Shown: positions 53,308 through 63,427 of the stretch, piece after piece | Position numbering within the stretch: position 1 is the stretch's first letter | How the letters are laid out: every line of letters starts with the position of its first letter | NCBI RefSeq assembly: GCF_017183135.1 | Contig: NZ_JADDXW010000013.1 | Coordinates: 1-64,000, forward strand | Length of the DNA: 64,000 nt | Direction: 5' to 3' | Origin: Aurantimonas marina | Lineage (GTDB): Bacteria; Pseudomonadota; Alphaproteobacteria; Rhizobiales; Rhizobiaceae | The notes under the pieces: generated by a model | What the model was told of the DNA's origin: nothing | The model's database searches: none | What the model saw: only the letters and a program-made list of their open reading frames with translations | Position numbers and translations under genes: made by a program

Positions 53308-54197
53308 TCGGCGCTCGATGCACCCGCTCGGGTTGCTTCGGCCGGTCCTGCGGCCGGACTGCCGTTGCTTTGGCGGTGATGATGTCGCTACTTGGCCCGG
53401 GCCGCGCGCAAGAGGTGGAAAGCTTCGAAATCGGCCTGTCGACCAACGAGATCGCCATAACCTCGGATTTCACCGGCGCGCGGCTCGTGGTCTTCGGCGC
53501 GCTCGACAACGCCGACGCCCGTCTTTTGCGGCAGCAACGCTACGACATCGTCGTCGCACTCGTCGGTCCGCGCCGGCCGGTCGTGGTGCGCAAGAAGGAG
53601 CGTGTCCTCGGGATATGGATCAATCGCGGGTCGGAAACCTTCAACGCCTCGCCTGAATCCTACGCACTCGCATCGACCCGACCGCTTTCCGACATAACGC
53701 GCGAGAGCCTGCGCGTCAGTCTTTCCCTGGGAATCGACGATTTGCGGTTGAACATCCGCGATCCCAAGACCGTGGCTGCGGCGACGGTCTCCGAGCCAGT
53801 CGGCCAGGCGATCATCGCCGAATCCGCTGTCGACGGCGAGGGCGAGGCCGTGGTCAACCGGGATCAATATGCCAGCGCACTGCGCCGGATTCGCATGGGG
53901 TCCGGTCTCTACAACCAGAGCTTCGGCAGTGTCGAATTTGTCAGTCCGACGCTGTTTCGTGCCGACTTGACGCTCCCCGCCGATCTTCCGGTCGGCCGGC
54001 ATACGGTGCGCGCCTATCTGTTTCGAAGCGGTGTGTTCATTCGCGGCGATTCCGAAGCGCTAGTCGTGGTCAAGACGGGCCTCGAGAGCCTGGTCGACGA
54101 TTTCGCTACCCGCTACGGCTTTCTCTACGGGCTGTTCGCCGTGGCGCTGGCGATCTTTACCGGATGGTTCGGACGGATCGTTTTCAAGCGCGATTAG
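53304..54197 (+). CDS. TIGR02186-family periplasmic/membrane protein
   Basis: 297 residues. Signal peptide, a beta-rich exported region (SFEIGLSTNEIAITSDFTGA, LVVFGALDNADARLLRQQRY, DIVVALVGPRRPVVVRKKER) and one C-terminal membrane helix (GLFAVALAIFTGWFGRIVF). The family is known next to TauE/SafE genes, function unproven. Starts within the stop of that gene. Confidence 0.85.
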   Translation: MIGARCTRSGCFGRSCGRTAVALAVMMSLLGPGRAQEVESFEIGLSTNEIAITSDFTGARLVVFGALDNADARLLRQQRYDIVVALVGPRRPVVVRKKERVLGIWINRGSETFNASPESYALASTRPLSDITRESLRVSLSLGIDDLRLNIRDPKTVAAATVSEPVGQAIIAESAVDGEGEAVVNRDQYASALRRIRMGSGLYNQSFGSVEFVSPTLFRADLTLPADLPVGRHTVRAYLFRSGVFIRGDSEALVVVKTGLESLVDDFATRYGFLYGLFAVALAIFTGWFGRIVFKRD

Positions 54198-54208
54198 GTT
54201 ATCGGTCG

Positions 54209-54724
54209 ATGACGAACGAAAGCTTTCCATCAACCGACCGCCGCTCCGAATCGTTTGCCGGGGTTGCGACATCGCCTGCCGCCGAGGTCCGGACCGCGCA
54301 TAAGACCGCATGGACGCTCGGCGTCCTCGGACTGGTTCCCTTTGTGCTAATGGCGGTGATCTTCGCCTATGCCGGGCGGTCGTTCATCGCTTATCCGATG
54401 CTCGTCCTGGCGTTTTCCGGCTATTCGGCGACGATCCTCGCCTTTCTCGGTGGCATCCGCTGGGGGATCGGGATGGCGTCGCGTGCGCATCGGCGCCGCG
54501 TGCTGATCCTCTCCGTGCTGCCGTCGCTGGCCGGCTGGATCTTGCTGTTCGTGCCGAGTCCTTGGATCTTTGCCGGGTTTGCGGCGGCGTTCGCGCTGCA
54601 AGGGGCGTGGGACATGCTCGCGGTGCGTCGGCGCGAACTGCCCGCCTGGTTCGGCCGGCTGCGGCTGGTGCTCACGGGTGTCGTGGTTCTGTGCCAGATC
54701 GTTGCCTTCGCCGCGACCTATTGA
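54209..54724 (+). CDS. DUF3429-family membrane protein
   Basis: 171 residues with about five membrane helices after a 30-residue soluble head. The blocks LGVLGLVPFVLMAVIFAYAG, YSATILAFLGGIRWGIGMAS and SVLPSLAGWILLFVP match DUF3429. Function unknown. It follows the TIGR02186 gene by 11 bp. Confidence 0.88.
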   Translation: MTNESFPSTDRRSESFAGVATSPAAEVRTAHKTAWTLGVLGLVPFVLMAVIFAYAGRSFIAYPMLVLAFSGYSATILAFLGGIRWGIGMASRAHRRRVLILSVLPSLAGWILLFVPSPWIFAGFAAAFALQGAWDMLAVRRRELPAWFGRLRLVLTGVVVLCQIVAFAATY

Positions 54725-54740
54725 GGTGAACCGTCGAACG

Positions 54741-55460
54741 CTATCCCGGGCAGAGTGCGCGAAAACCGATCGGGTAGATGCGTGCCAGACCGATCACGTA
54801 AGCCTTGGCGAACTGAAGATCGAACAGGCCGTGAAAGGCGCGGTCAAGCACGTTGAGTCCGCCGGTGGTGACACCGAAGGATGGCAGGATCATCCGGTTG
54901 CCGTCGCTGGCAAAGCAGGCGCCACGCGTCGAACGCCCGGCGCCGGCGACGCGGGCGACCGGATGCAGATGCCCGGCGACCTCTGCGCTTTGATAGTCCC
55001 GGCTCGGCTCGTGCCGGAAGAGCCACGGCCCGACGGCGATCTCAGCCAGGGTTTCGCCGCCGATCCGCGCCGGCGGCTCGGGGTCGTGATTGCCGGTGAT
55101 CCAGATCCACTCGCGCCCGGCCATCAGGCGGGCGAGCGTCTCGCGACAGGTGGCCGGCATGAAGGCCGCGCCGTGACGGTCATGGAAGGAATCGCCGAGA
55201 CAGATGACCCGCCGCGCGTCGTAGCGGGCGAGCGCTGAACCGAGGAGCGCCAAAGTGGCGGCGGTGTCGTAAGGCGGCAGAAAACTGCCCCGCCGGGCAA
55301 AGGCCGCGCCCTTTTCCAGATGCAGGTCCGAGACGATCAGCAGGCGCTCCGGCGGCACATAAAGCACGCCGGACGGGTCGCAGACGACCGCCGCGCCGGC
55401 AAGGGTCGTTTCCAGCGCCTCACATTCGGTTTGCCGCATCCGCCGCGCCAGCGCATTCAT
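54741..55460 (-). CDS. pdeM: Ligase-associated DNA damage response endonuclease PdeM
   Basis: 239 residues. Calcineurin-like metallophosphoesterase with motifs LIVSDLHLEKGAAFARRG, CLGDSFHD, WITGNHDPEPP and AGHLHPVARV. Family members accompany an ATP-dependent DNA ligase, a DEXH helicase and an MBL exonuclease in a repair system. Here the helicase is 3.3 kb and the exonuclease 8 kb away. The ATG at 55460 is one of two overlapping ATGs. It is convergent with the DUF3429 gene. Confidence 0.9.
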   Translation of the reverse strand: MNALARRMRQTECEALETTLAGAAVVCDPSGVLYVPPERLLIVSDLHLEKGAAFARRGSFLPPYDTAATLALLGSALARYDARRVICLGDSFHDRHGAAFMPATCRETLARLMAGREWIWITGNHDPEPPARIGGETLAEIAVGPWLFRHEPSRDYQSAEVAGHLHPVARVAGAGRSTRGACFASDGNRMILPSFGVTTGGLNVLDRAFHGLFDLQFAKAYVIGLARIYPIGFRALCPG

Positions 55461-55723
55461 TCGTTGAGACCCGTCATCGTCCGGTGATTCGCGTTTCGTT
55501 CCTATCGAACCATTCATTCGGGCAAAGGCAAGGCAACACAGCGTCTCGCAACGGCATGGGTTGATTTGAGCGCCGCGATCAGCGATGAGTGCGCCGCACA
55601 TAAGGACCCGCTCCGCGCGGGTGGCTATGCCGGGCGCCAACCCCCCGGCCAATCCAGACGCCACATTGACCGAACTGTTCCGCGGCACCATCGCCCGGTC
55701 CGCCGCGGCGATTTGGCGTCCAG

Positions 55724-57223
55724 ATGTCTTCGGAGCCGATGTTCTCGACTCGCAATCTTTATGCCGACTGGTTCGGCAATGTCCGTGGCGATCTCCTCTC
55801 CGGTCTCGTCGTGGCGCTGGCCCTGATCCCCGAGGCCATCGCCTTTTCGATCATCGCGGGGGTTGATCCGAAGGTTGGGCTCTACGCCTCCTTCTCGATC
55901 GCCGTGCTGACCGCGATCTTCGGCGGCCGGCCGGGCATGATCTCGGCGGCGACCGCCGCAACGGCCGTCTTGATGGTGACGCTGGTCGCCGATCACGGCC
56001 TGCAATATCTGTTCGCCGCGACGATCCTCGCTGGCCTGTTGCAGCTGGTGGCCGGAGCTCTGCGGCTGGGCGACGCCATGCGCTTCGTATCGCGCTCGGT
56101 GATGACCGGTTTCGTCAACGCGCTGGCGATCCTGATCTTCCTCGCCCAGATTCCCGAATTGGTCGGTGTGCCGTGGATGACCTACGTCATGGTCGCGGCG
56201 GGGCTGGCGATCATCTATCTCCTGCCACGACTGACCACCGCCGTGCCGTCACCGCTGGTCACCATCGTGGTGCTGACCGCAGTCTCGCTGTTCTTCGGCT
56301 TCGATCTGCGCACCGTCGGCGACATGGGCGAATTGCCCTCGACGCTGCCCTATTTCTTCATGCCCGACGTTCCGCTGACGCTGGAGACGCTGCGCATCAT
56401 CCTGCCCTATTCGGCGGGCATCGCCGTCGTCGGCCTGCTGGAATCGCTGATGACCGCGTCGGTGGTCGACGACCTGACCGATACCGGCTCGGATAAGAAC
56501 CGCGAATGCTACGGGCAGGGCATTGCCAACACGGTCACCGGTTTCTTCGGCGGGATGGCCGGCTGCGCGATGATCGGCCAGTCGGTCATCAACGTGAAAT
56601 CCGGTGGCCGTGGTCGGCTCTCCTGCCTGTTCGCGGGGGTGACGCTCTTGTTTCTCATCGTCGCGCTCGGCGATTGGGTGGCGGTGATTCCGATGGCGGC
56701 GCTGGTCTCGATCATGATCATGGTCTCGATCGGCACGTTCAGCTGGGACTCCTTCGTCAATCTGCGCACCCACCCGCGCCGCTCCAGCGCGGTGATGCTC
56801 GCGACCGTCATCACGGTCGTGTGGACCCACAATCTGGCCATCGGCGTCCTCGTCGGCGTCATGCTGTCGGGCATCTTCTTCGCCTCCAAGGTCTCGCAGA
56901 TCTTCGCCGTAACCTCGAAGCTGTCGGACGATCGGACGCACCGGACTTATCGCGTAGAGGGGCAGGTGTTCTTCGCCTCGGCCGAGGATTTCATCGCCGC
57001 CTTCGACTTCAAGGAAGCCGTCGACAAGGTCACCATCGACGTCGGCCGCGCCCATATCTGGGACCTGTCCGGGGTTGGCGCGCTCGACCGGGCGGTGATC
57101 AAGTTCCGCCGCGAGGGTACCGACGTCGAGGTGCTCGGCATGAACGAGGCAAGCAGCACGCTGGTTGATCGCCTTGGCGTCCATGATAAGCCGGGTGCGC
57201 TGGACGTGTTGCCGGGGCACTGA
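55724..57223 (+). CDS. SulP-family anion transporter with STAS domain
   Basis: 499 residues. About 10-12 membrane helices with the family opening [40 protein letters not shown] and the middle block [20 protein letters not shown]; a C-terminal STAS domain starts near residue 405 ([20 protein letters not shown]). The substrate may be bicarbonate or sulfate; the sequence does not decide. It is followed after 11 bp by a universal stress protein, a frequent pairing. Confidence 0.92.
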   Translation: MSSEPMFSTRNLYADWFGNVRGDLLSGLVVALALIPEAIAFSIIAGVDPKVGLYASFSIAVLTAIFGGRPGMISAATAATAVLMVTLVADHGLQYLFAATILAGLLQLVAGALRLGDAMRFVSRSVMTGFVNALAILIFLAQIPELVGVPWMTYVMVAAGLAIIYLLPRLTTAVPSPLVTIVVLTAVSLFFGFDLRTVGDMGELPSTLPYFFMPDVPLTLETLRIILPYSAGIAVVGLLESLMTASVVDDLTDTGSDKNRECYGQGIANTVTGFFGGMAGCAMIGQSVINVKSGGRGRLSCLFAGVTLLFLIVALGDWVAVIPMAALVSIMIMVSIGTFSWDSFVNLRTHPRRSSAVMLATVITVVWTHNLAIGVLVGVMLSGIFFASKVSQIFAVTSKLSDDRTHRTYRVEGQVFFASAEDFIAAFDFKEAVDKVTIDVGRAHIWDLSGVGALDRAVIKFRREGTDVEVLGMNEASSTLVDRLGVHDKPGALDVLPGH

Positions 57224-57234
57224 GGGAGGACGGT

Positions 57235-58083
57235 ATGAGCAAGATTCTCGCGCTGGTCGACGGCTCGCAATACACCCAGAGCGTCTGCGACAATGCCGCT
57301 TGGGCTGCCGACAGGCTCGGCGCCTCGGTCGAAGTGATGCATATCATCGGCCGCCGGGACACTCCCTCGGCGCCCGCCGACCTGTCCGGCAATCTCGATC
57401 TCGGCGAGCGCGAGACGCTGCTGAAGGAACTTGCCGACTTCGACGAGCAGAAGGGCAAGCTGGCGCGCAAGCGCGGCCGTCTGGTGCTGGCCGAGGCCGG
57501 CGCGCGCCTGAACGAAAAGGGCGTCTCGGCGGTCGAGGAGCGGCTGCGCTCCGGCGATGTCGTCGATACGCTGCTCGAGTTCGAAAAGGACGCCGATCTC
57601 GTCGTCATCGGCAAGCGTGGCGAGGGGGCCGATTTCGCCAGGCTGCATCTCGGCTCCAATCTGGAGCGGGTTCTGCGCGCCTCGACAAAGCCGGTTCTCG
57701 TCGCCGCGCGCGCCTTCCGGCCGATCCGCCGGTTCATCGTCGCCTTCGATGGCGGCCCGAGTGCGACCAAGGCGATCGACCATCTCGTCGCCAGCCCGCT
57801 CTTGAAGGGCGCGGCCTGCGAACTCGTCATGGTGTCGTCGAAACCGTCTGACGAGTGTCTGGATCGCGTGGCGGCCCGATTGCGCGAGGCTGGTTACGAT
57901 GTGACCGCGACGCTGGAAAAGGGCGAGCCCGACGAAGTGATCGCCGCCCATGTGAAACGTGACGACGTCGATCTGATCGTCATGGGCGCCTATGGCCACT
58001 CGCGCATTCGCAACTTCCTGATCGGTTCGACGACCAGCGAGATCGTCCGCGCGTGCTTGAGGCCGGTGCTGATGTTTCGGTAG
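57235..58083 (+). CDS. Universal stress protein, two-domain
   Basis: 282 residues with two UspA folds. The C-terminal domain holds the ATP loop VMGAYGHSRIRNFLIGSTTS; the N-terminal domain has VIGKRGEGADFARLHLGSNL. GGGAGGA lies just before the ATG. It is co-transcribed with the SulP gene and may modulate it (inference). It differs in sequence from the USP at 29216. Confidence 0.92.
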   Translation: MSKILALVDGSQYTQSVCDNAAWAADRLGASVEVMHIIGRRDTPSAPADLSGNLDLGERETLLKELADFDEQKGKLARKRGRLVLAEAGARLNEKGVSAVEERLRSGDVVDTLLEFEKDADLVVIGKRGEGADFARLHLGSNLERVLRASTKPVLVAARAFRPIRRFIVAFDGGPSATKAIDHLVASPLLKGAACELVMVSSKPSDECLDRVAARLREAGYDVTATLEKGEPDEVIAAHVKRDDVDLIVMGAYGHSRIRNFLIGSTTSEIVRACLRPVLMFR

Positions 58084-58094
58084 GCGATGGGAAG

Positions 58095-58107
58095 CCTGCT
58101 TGGCAGG
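58095..58107. promoter_or_regulatory. Small palindrome CCTGC-TTG-GCAGG before the toxin-antitoxin pair
   Basis: A perfect 5-bp inverted repeat in the 68-bp gap between usp and the antitoxin gene. It could be the operator for antitoxin autoregulation or part of a weak terminator; no T-run follows. Confidence 0.3.
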
Positions 58108-58151
58108 TCCCGTCTTCTGCCGCTAGGATCGACCAAACGGGAGCCGTCGCG

Positions 58152-58436
58152 ATGGCCGATGTGAAAGAAATCTCGATTGTCGTGCCCGCCGAGGAGGCCG
58201 AGGCGCTACGAACGGCCGTCGCCAGCGGCGATTACGCCTCCACCGACGAGATCATGCACGAAGCGCTGCGCGACTGGCAGGACAAGCGCCACGCGCAGAC
58301 CGGCGATGCCACGCGGCTGCGAGGCAAATGGCAGGAAGGGCTTGCCAGCGGCCAGTCCACCTCTCTCGATCTCGATGCGATAAAGGCGAAGGGCCGGGAC
58401 ATTCTCGCGCGCCGCCAGTCCGGTACGAATGGCTGA
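58152..58436 (+). CDS. parD: ParD-type antitoxin
   Basis: 94 residues. A ribbon-helix-helix head (ISIVVPAEEAEALRTAVASG, STDEIMHEALRDWQ) is followed by an extended tail that would wrap the toxin. It overlaps the toxin gene by 8 bp, the usual layout of type II modules. It should repress its own promoter. Confidence 0.85.
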   Translation: MADVKEISIVVPAEEAEALRTAVASGDYASTDEIMHEALRDWQDKRHAQTGDATRLRGKWQEGLASGQSTSLDLDAIKAKGRDILARRQSGTNG

Positions 58437-58722
58437 GCGGCGGATCGTCCGCAGGCCGCGTGCCGAAGCAGACTTGATAGACATCTGGCTCCATATCGCT
58501 TCGGACAGCCCGCTTGTCGCGGACCGTCAGATTGATCGAATCGGTGAGAGCATTCTCCGCTTGGCCCGTTTTCCCGAAATGAGCGTTGCACGGCCAGATA
58601 TCGCGGAGGGCGTTCGGGTCCTGTCAGTCCGGCCCTTCTTGGTGCTTTTCCAATTCGACAGCGACAAGGTCGAGATTGTTAGGTCATCCACGGGGCTCGC
58701 GACCTTCCTTCGATCGAGTTGA
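58429..58722 (+). CDS. parE: RelE/ParE-family toxin
   Basis: 97 residues. The ParE pattern is seen in RRPRAEADLIDIWLHIASDS, the block ILRLARFPEMSVARPDI and VRVLSVRPFLVLFQFDSD. ParE toxins inhibit gyrase, while RelE relatives cut mRNA; the sequence fits ParE better. It is intact and paired with the antitoxin. Confidence 0.87.
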   Translation: MAERRIVRRPRAEADLIDIWLHIASDSPLVADRQIDRIGESILRLARFPEMSVARPDIAEGVRVLSVRPFLVLFQFDSDKVEIVRSSTGLATFLRSS

Positions 58723-58736
58723 GTTGACCGGGATGC

Positions 58737-61337
58737 TCACCCCAGCGCCGCACGCACTAGGTCCGCTTCCATCGCCTCGGCGAAGACCTCGTCACGCGCT
58801 TCGCCCATGACGCTTTCGCGGCCGATCTCCAGCATGATCGGCACGGCCAGCGGCGAGACCTGGTCGAGATCCTTGTGGACGATGTGGTGCTTGATGCGGG
58901 CGAGCAAGTCGGAGACGCGTCTCACATCGAGAAGGCCGGTCGCCGCGTCGTCCCAGGTCGCCCGCATCAGGATGTGGTCGGGCTCGTGCGCGCGCAGCAC
59001 GTCGTAGATGAGATCGGCCGAGACGGTCATCTGCCGTCCGGTCTTCTCCTGGCCGGGATGGCGCTTTTCGATCAGCCCGGAAATCACCGCGCATTGCCGG
59101 AAGGTGCGCTTGAGCAGCCAGGAATCGGCCATCCAGGCCTCCAGATCGTCGCCGAGCATGTCCTCGTCGAACAGCGCATCGAGCGGCAGCTTTCCGTCGG
59201 CGATCATCGCGCCGATGTCGCCCTTGCCCCAGATCGAGACCGCGTAGTCGGTGGCGACGAAGCCCAGCGGCTTGGCGCGTGCCCGCTCCAGTCGGCGCGT
59301 GAGCAACATGCCAAGGGTCTGGTGGGCAAGGCGCCCTTCGAAGGGGTAGAGCACCATGAAAAAGCGTTGGCCGTTCGGAAAGGTCTCGATCAACAGGTCG
59401 TTCGCTCCGGGAATGACGGACTTGCGCTGCTGGACTGCCAGCCATTGCGCCACCTGCTCGGGGAGGGCGCCCCAGCGGGCCGGGTCGGCGAGCATGGCGC
59501 GCACCTGTTCGGCCAGATAGGTGGTCAGCGGGAATTTCGATCCGGCGTAGGCGGGTATCCGGGCGTCCTCGGCGACGGTCTTCGAGACATAGCACTCGTT
59601 CTCGCGAATGCCCTCGAAGCGCAGCACCATGCCGGAGAAGGAGAAGGTGTCGCCGACGGCCAGACTCTCGACGAAGCCTTCCTCGATCTTGCCGAGAACC
59701 GGGCCACCGCGGCCGGTCGCGCTCCGCGTCTTGCGCCGGATCAGCCGGACGGCCAGCATTGGCGCCTCGATGATCGTGCCGGCGTTCATCCGGTACTGCT
59801 GGGCGATGCGCGGATGGGTGATGCGCCAGGTGCCGTCCTCGGTCAGCTTGATCTTGGCGTAGCGCTCATAGACCTTGAGCGCGTAGCCGCCGGTGGCGAC
59901 GAAATCGACGATCCGGTCGAATGTCTCGCGGTCGAGATCGCGATAGGGAGCGGCCGTCGTCACCTCGCCATAGAGGTCATCGGCGCGGAACGGCTCGGCG
60001 ACGGCCATGCCGAGGACGTGCTGGGCGAGCACGTCGAGCGCGCCGTCCCTCAGTGGTGGGGTGTCCTGCGCGCCGAGATAATTGGCGTCGAGTGCCGCCT
60101 GGCATTCCATCACCTCGAAGCGGTTGGCCGGCACCAGGATCGCCTTGGAGGGCTCGTCCATGCGGTGGTTCGACCGGCCGATCCGCTGGGCAAGGCGGGA
60201 CGCGCCCTTCGGCGCGCCGACATGGACGACGAGGTCGACGTCGCCCCAGTCGATGCCGAGGTCAAGCGTCGAGGTCGCAACGACGGCGCGCAGCCGGTTA
60301 TCGGCCATCGCCGCCTCGACCTTGCGGCGCTGGCCGACGTCGAGCGAGCCGTGATGCAACGCGATCGGCAGCGTCTCGTCGTTGATCCGCCAGAGCTCCT
60401 GGAACAGCCGCTCGGCCTGGCTGCGGGTGTTGACGAACAACAGCGTCGTGCGATGCGCGCGGATCGCCTCGTAGACCTCTTTCATGGCGTAAGTCGCCCC
60501 ATGCCCCTGCCAGGGCACGCGTTCCTCGGATTGGAGGATGGTGATGTCGGGCTTGGCACCGCCCTCGACCGTGATCAGGTCGGCCATCGGGGCGGCATCG
60601 GCCGGCTGCGCGACCAGCCAGCGGCGCAGTTCGTCGGGCTCGGCGACGGTCGCCGAGAGGCCGATGGTTTGGAGGTCCGGCCGAAGCCTTCTCAATCGCG
60701 CCAGCCCCAGCGACAGAAGATGGCCGCGCTTCGAGGTGACCAGCGAGTGCAACTCGTCGAAAATCACACAGCGCAGATCCGAGAAGAAACCGCGTGCGTC
60801 CTTGGCGGCGAGCAGCAGCGCGACTTGCTCCGGCGTGGTCAGGAGAATGTCCGGCGGTTTCAGTTTCTGGCGCTGGCGGCGCACCTGGGAGGTGTCGCCG
60901 GTTCGTGTTTCCAGCGAGACATCAAGGCTGATCTCCGCGACCGGGCGTTCGAGGTTGCGGCGGATATCGGTGGCGAGCGCCTTCAGCGGCGAGATGTAAA
61001 GCGTGTGGACGCCGCGTGGTCGGGTTCCTGGCTTCGGACGGTTGCGGCGATGAAGGTCGACCAGCGACGGCAGGAAGCCGGCGAGCGTCTTTCCGGCTCC
61101 GGTGGGCGCGATCAGCAGCACCGAAGCGCCGGCTTCGGCGCCGGCGAGGAGGTCGAGCTGGTGTGGCCGCGGCGACCAGCCGTTCTCCGCGAACCAGGCG
61201 AGGAACGGGGAGGGAAGCGCGGCCGCTCCGTCGATCCGCCTGCCATCCGAAAGTTTGCTCCTGGCTGTCATGATCCGGGTCGATTCCTCAGCTTCTGCCT
61301 TCACCGCCCTTTGCTGGTTCGGTTCCCGTCCTGCCAT
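58737..61337 (-). CDS. Ligase-associated DEXH-box helicase (Lhr-like)
   Basis: 866 residues from the ATG at 61337, which has AGGGA upstream; 61361 and 61271 are alternatives. Walker A APTGAGKTLAGF, DEXH box VIFDELHSL, motif III SATVAEPDEL and motif VI QRIGRSNHRMD are visible. The C-terminal Lhr-specific domain is full length. The family acts with an ATP-dependent ligase, PdeM and an MBL nuclease in DNA damage repair. It ends 14 bp after the ParE-like toxin on the other strand (convergent). Confidence 0.94.
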   Translation of the reverse strand: MAGREPNQQRAVKAEAEESTRIMTARSKLSDGRRIDGAAALPSPFLAWFAENGWSPRPHQLDLLAGAEAGASVLLIAPTGAGKTLAGFLPSLVDLHRRNRPKPGTRPRGVHTLYISPLKALATDIRRNLERPVAEISLDVSLETRTGDTSQVRRQRQKLKPPDILLTTPEQVALLLAAKDARGFFSDLRCVIFDELHSLVTSKRGHLLSLGLARLRRLRPDLQTIGLSATVAEPDELRRWLVAQPADAAPMADLITVEGGAKPDITILQSEERVPWQGHGATYAMKEVYEAIRAHRTTLLFVNTRSQAERLFQELWRINDETLPIALHHGSLDVGQRRKVEAAMADNRLRAVVATSTLDLGIDWGDVDLVVHVGAPKGASRLAQRIGRSNHRMDEPSKAILVPANRFEVMECQAALDANYLGAQDTPPLRDGALDVLAQHVLGMAVAEPFRADDLYGEVTTAAPYRDLDRETFDRIVDFVATGGYALKVYERYAKIKLTEDGTWRITHPRIAQQYRMNAGTIIEAPMLAVRLIRRKTRSATGRGGPVLGKIEEGFVESLAVGDTFSFSGMVLRFEGIRENECYVSKTVAEDARIPAYAGSKFPLTTYLAEQVRAMLADPARWGALPEQVAQWLAVQQRKSVIPGANDLLIETFPNGQRFFMVLYPFEGRLAHQTLGMLLTRRLERARAKPLGFVATDYAVSIWGKGDIGAMIADGKLPLDALFDEDMLGDDLEAWMADSWLLKRTFRQCAVISGLIEKRHPGQEKTGRQMTVSADLIYDVLRAHEPDHILMRATWDDAATGLLDVRRVSDLLARIKHHIVHKDLDQVSPLAVPIMLEIGRESVMGEARDEVFAEAMEADLVRAALG

Positions 61338-61418
61338 TGACGTCCCTGCGCCGACGGCCATTTGCGCCCTGCGCCCGTGTGATCATCAAGCCTTCTCCTA
61401 TGAACGAGGACCCTTGCA

Positions 61419-62366
61419 ATGCCAGCCTCCGATCCCGACAATTGTCTCGACTGCCTCGTCATCGGGGCTGGCCCGGCGGGTCTTGCGGCGGCGCTTTACC
61501 TGGCCCGCTTCAAACGGCGGTTTCTCGTCATTGACGCTGGCGAGCCACGGGCTGCCTGGATTCCCACAAGCCACAATATTCCCTTCTTCGAAAGAGGCAT
61601 CAGCGGTCGCGAAATTCTTGCGCGCGAGCGCGCACACGCCTGCCATTACGGGGCCGAGATCGTCGAAGGCAAGGTAGTGCGCCTGGCGAAGCGAAGCGAT
61701 GGAAGCTTCCATGCTTGGATCGAACCCACCGGCGCCGGCCAGGGCAAGTCCTTCGAAGTGGCGGCCCGGCACGTCTTGCTCGCCACCGGCGCCGATGACA
61801 TCGAGCCGGATCTGCCCGACGTGCGTGATGCGGTGCGGCGGGGGCTCGTACGCTATTGTCCGATCTGCGACGGCTACGAAGCCCAGCACAAGGCGGTCGC
61901 CGTCATAGGCCATGGCGACCGTGGACTCGGCGAAGCTGCGTTCGTGGCGCGTACTTACTCGCGCGACGTGACATTGTTGACGCTCGGCGCGCCCATGGAT
62001 CTCAACGGAGAGGAATGGGAGCTGGCCAAACGCTATGGCGTCAAGGTCGTGGAGGAGCCGGTCGGCGAACTTCGCGTGGAAGGTGACCGGATTGCGGCGG
62101 TGCGGTTGCAAAGCGGCGCCGAGCACCGCTTCGACGTCATCTATTCCGCATTGGGGCTGAAGCTGCGATCCGACCTGGCCGTGACGCTCGGGGCCAAGCA
62201 TGACGAGGCGGGCGCGCTCATCGTCGACGAACACAATCGCACAAGTGTCGACGGGTTATATGCCGCCGGGGCCGTCGTGCGAGGACTCGACCAGATCGTG
62301 GTCGCCATGGGACACGCGGCTGTCGCCGCCACCGATATACACAACCACTGCGCTCTGCCGACCTAG
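61419..62366 (+). CDS. Thioredoxin-reductase-like FAD/NAD(P) oxidoreductase
   Basis: 315 residues. FAD site CLVIGAGPAGLAAALYLARF, the active-site pair CPICDGYEAQ, NADPH-side AVIGHGDRGLGEAAFVARTY, and the C-terminal FAD segment VDGLYAAGAVVRGLDQIVVA. The CPxCD pair sits where TrxB has CATCDG. The substrate is unknown, since many such proteins do not reduce thioredoxin. It is divergent from the helicase gene. Confidence 0.9.
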   Translation: MPASDPDNCLDCLVIGAGPAGLAAALYLARFKRRFLVIDAGEPRAAWIPTSHNIPFFERGISGREILARERAHACHYGAEIVEGKVVRLAKRSDGSFHAWIEPTGAGQGKSFEVAARHVLLATGADDIEPDLPDVRDAVRRGLVRYCPICDGYEAQHKAVAVIGHGDRGLGEAAFVARTYSRDVTLLTLGAPMDLNGEEWELAKRYGVKVVEEPVGELRVEGDRIAAVRLQSGAEHRFDVIYSALGLKLRSDLAVTLGAKHDEAGALIVDEHNRTSVDGLYAAGAVVRGLDQIVVAMGHAAVAATDIHNHCALPT

Positions 62367-62452
62367 GATGAACCGGACTAAGTGCGACACCGCGACGGGC
62401 CCGGTAGAAGCTTCGCATACTTCTTTGGTCCATGCCGTCGGGCAAGGGCGCG

Positions 62453-63304
62453 CTAAAGATGGCGCTTTTTCGCTAGCAGAGCCAGGGCGATGCCGCCGAG
62501 AACGAACGTCGCCGCCAGCATAAAATGCAGTGTCAGCGCCTCGGCGAGAAACAAGACGCCGCCGATCGCCGCGATCACCGGCACCGACAGCTGCACGATG
62601 GAAGCGCGCGTTGCGGTGAGGCCGGGCAGCGCCCGATACCAGACGATATAACCAAGCCCCGAGGTGATGGCGCCGGATGCGAGGGCGATGAGGATGCCGA
62701 TGGCTGTCATGCCGCTCTGGAAGACTGAGAGCACGATCAGCGGGATCGCCAGCGGCACGGTACGGATGAAGTTGCCGGCGGTCTCGCCCATCGGGTCCGT
62801 CGCCGCGCGGCCCCTGAGCGAATAAACGCCCCAGGCGATGCCGGAGGCGATCATCAACAGCGTTCCGAGGAGGGCGGGTGTCACCAGCGCCGGCGCGATC
62901 CAGTACACGAAGGCAGCAAAGGCGATGGTGAGGCCGGCGATTTCGGCGAGGCTGGGCCTCTCGCCCCGGATGAGCCCCCAGGCAATCATCGTCGCCTGGA
63001 CGGAGGCAAACAGCACCAGCGCGCCGACCGCCGCGCCGAGTTGCAGATAGGCGTAGGAGAACGCCACGGCATAGACGAACAGCGCCAGCGCCGAGGGCCA
63101 GCCGCCGGGTAGGCGGACGGATGACGCGGTCTTGCGGTTGGCGTTGATGAGCAGCAACGCCAGCACCGCCGCGCCGGACGCGAGCCGGATCCCCGTGTAG
63201 CCGGCGGCATCGATGGCGCCGTCGCCGAGCGCCATCCGCGCGAGGATCGAATTGCCGGCGAAGGCGACCATCGCCAATGTCGTCAGCCAAAACGTCGAGG
63301 ACAT
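62453..63304 (-). CDS. EamA (DMT) family transporter
   Basis: 283 residues with ten membrane helices in two repeats. The head FWLTTLAMVAFAGNSILARM and the second-half SGAITSGLGYIVWYRALPGL are typical. Transport direction is probably export of a small metabolite. It is divergent from the MBL exonuclease gene. Confidence 0.9.
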   Translation of the reverse strand: MSSTFWLTTLAMVAFAGNSILARMALGDGAIDAAGYTGIRLASGAAVLALLLINANRKTASSVRLPGGWPSALALFVYAVAFSYAYLQLGAAVGALVLFASVQATMIAWGLIRGERPSLAEIAGLTIAFAAFVYWIAPALVTPALLGTLLMIASGIAWGVYSLRGRAATDPMGETAGNFIRTVPLAIPLIVLSVFQSGMTAIGILIALASGAITSGLGYIVWYRALPGLTATRASIVQLSVPVIAAIGGVLFLAEALTLHFMLAATFVLGGIALALLAKKRHL

Positions 63305-63427
63305 GGGCCGCCTGCCAAATCGGGGATACCGGAGGGCACTATCGGCGCGAAATCGTCATCGGCGTCAAATGGCGTTTCGTTGATCCGTACTTTCTCCCAC
63401 GCAACCCGGCGCTATCTGAGGGCGACA

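Noticed and set aside
58875-61340. 821-codon plus-strand frame opposite the helicase gene
   Set aside because: Antisense shadow of a gene with all helicase motifs.
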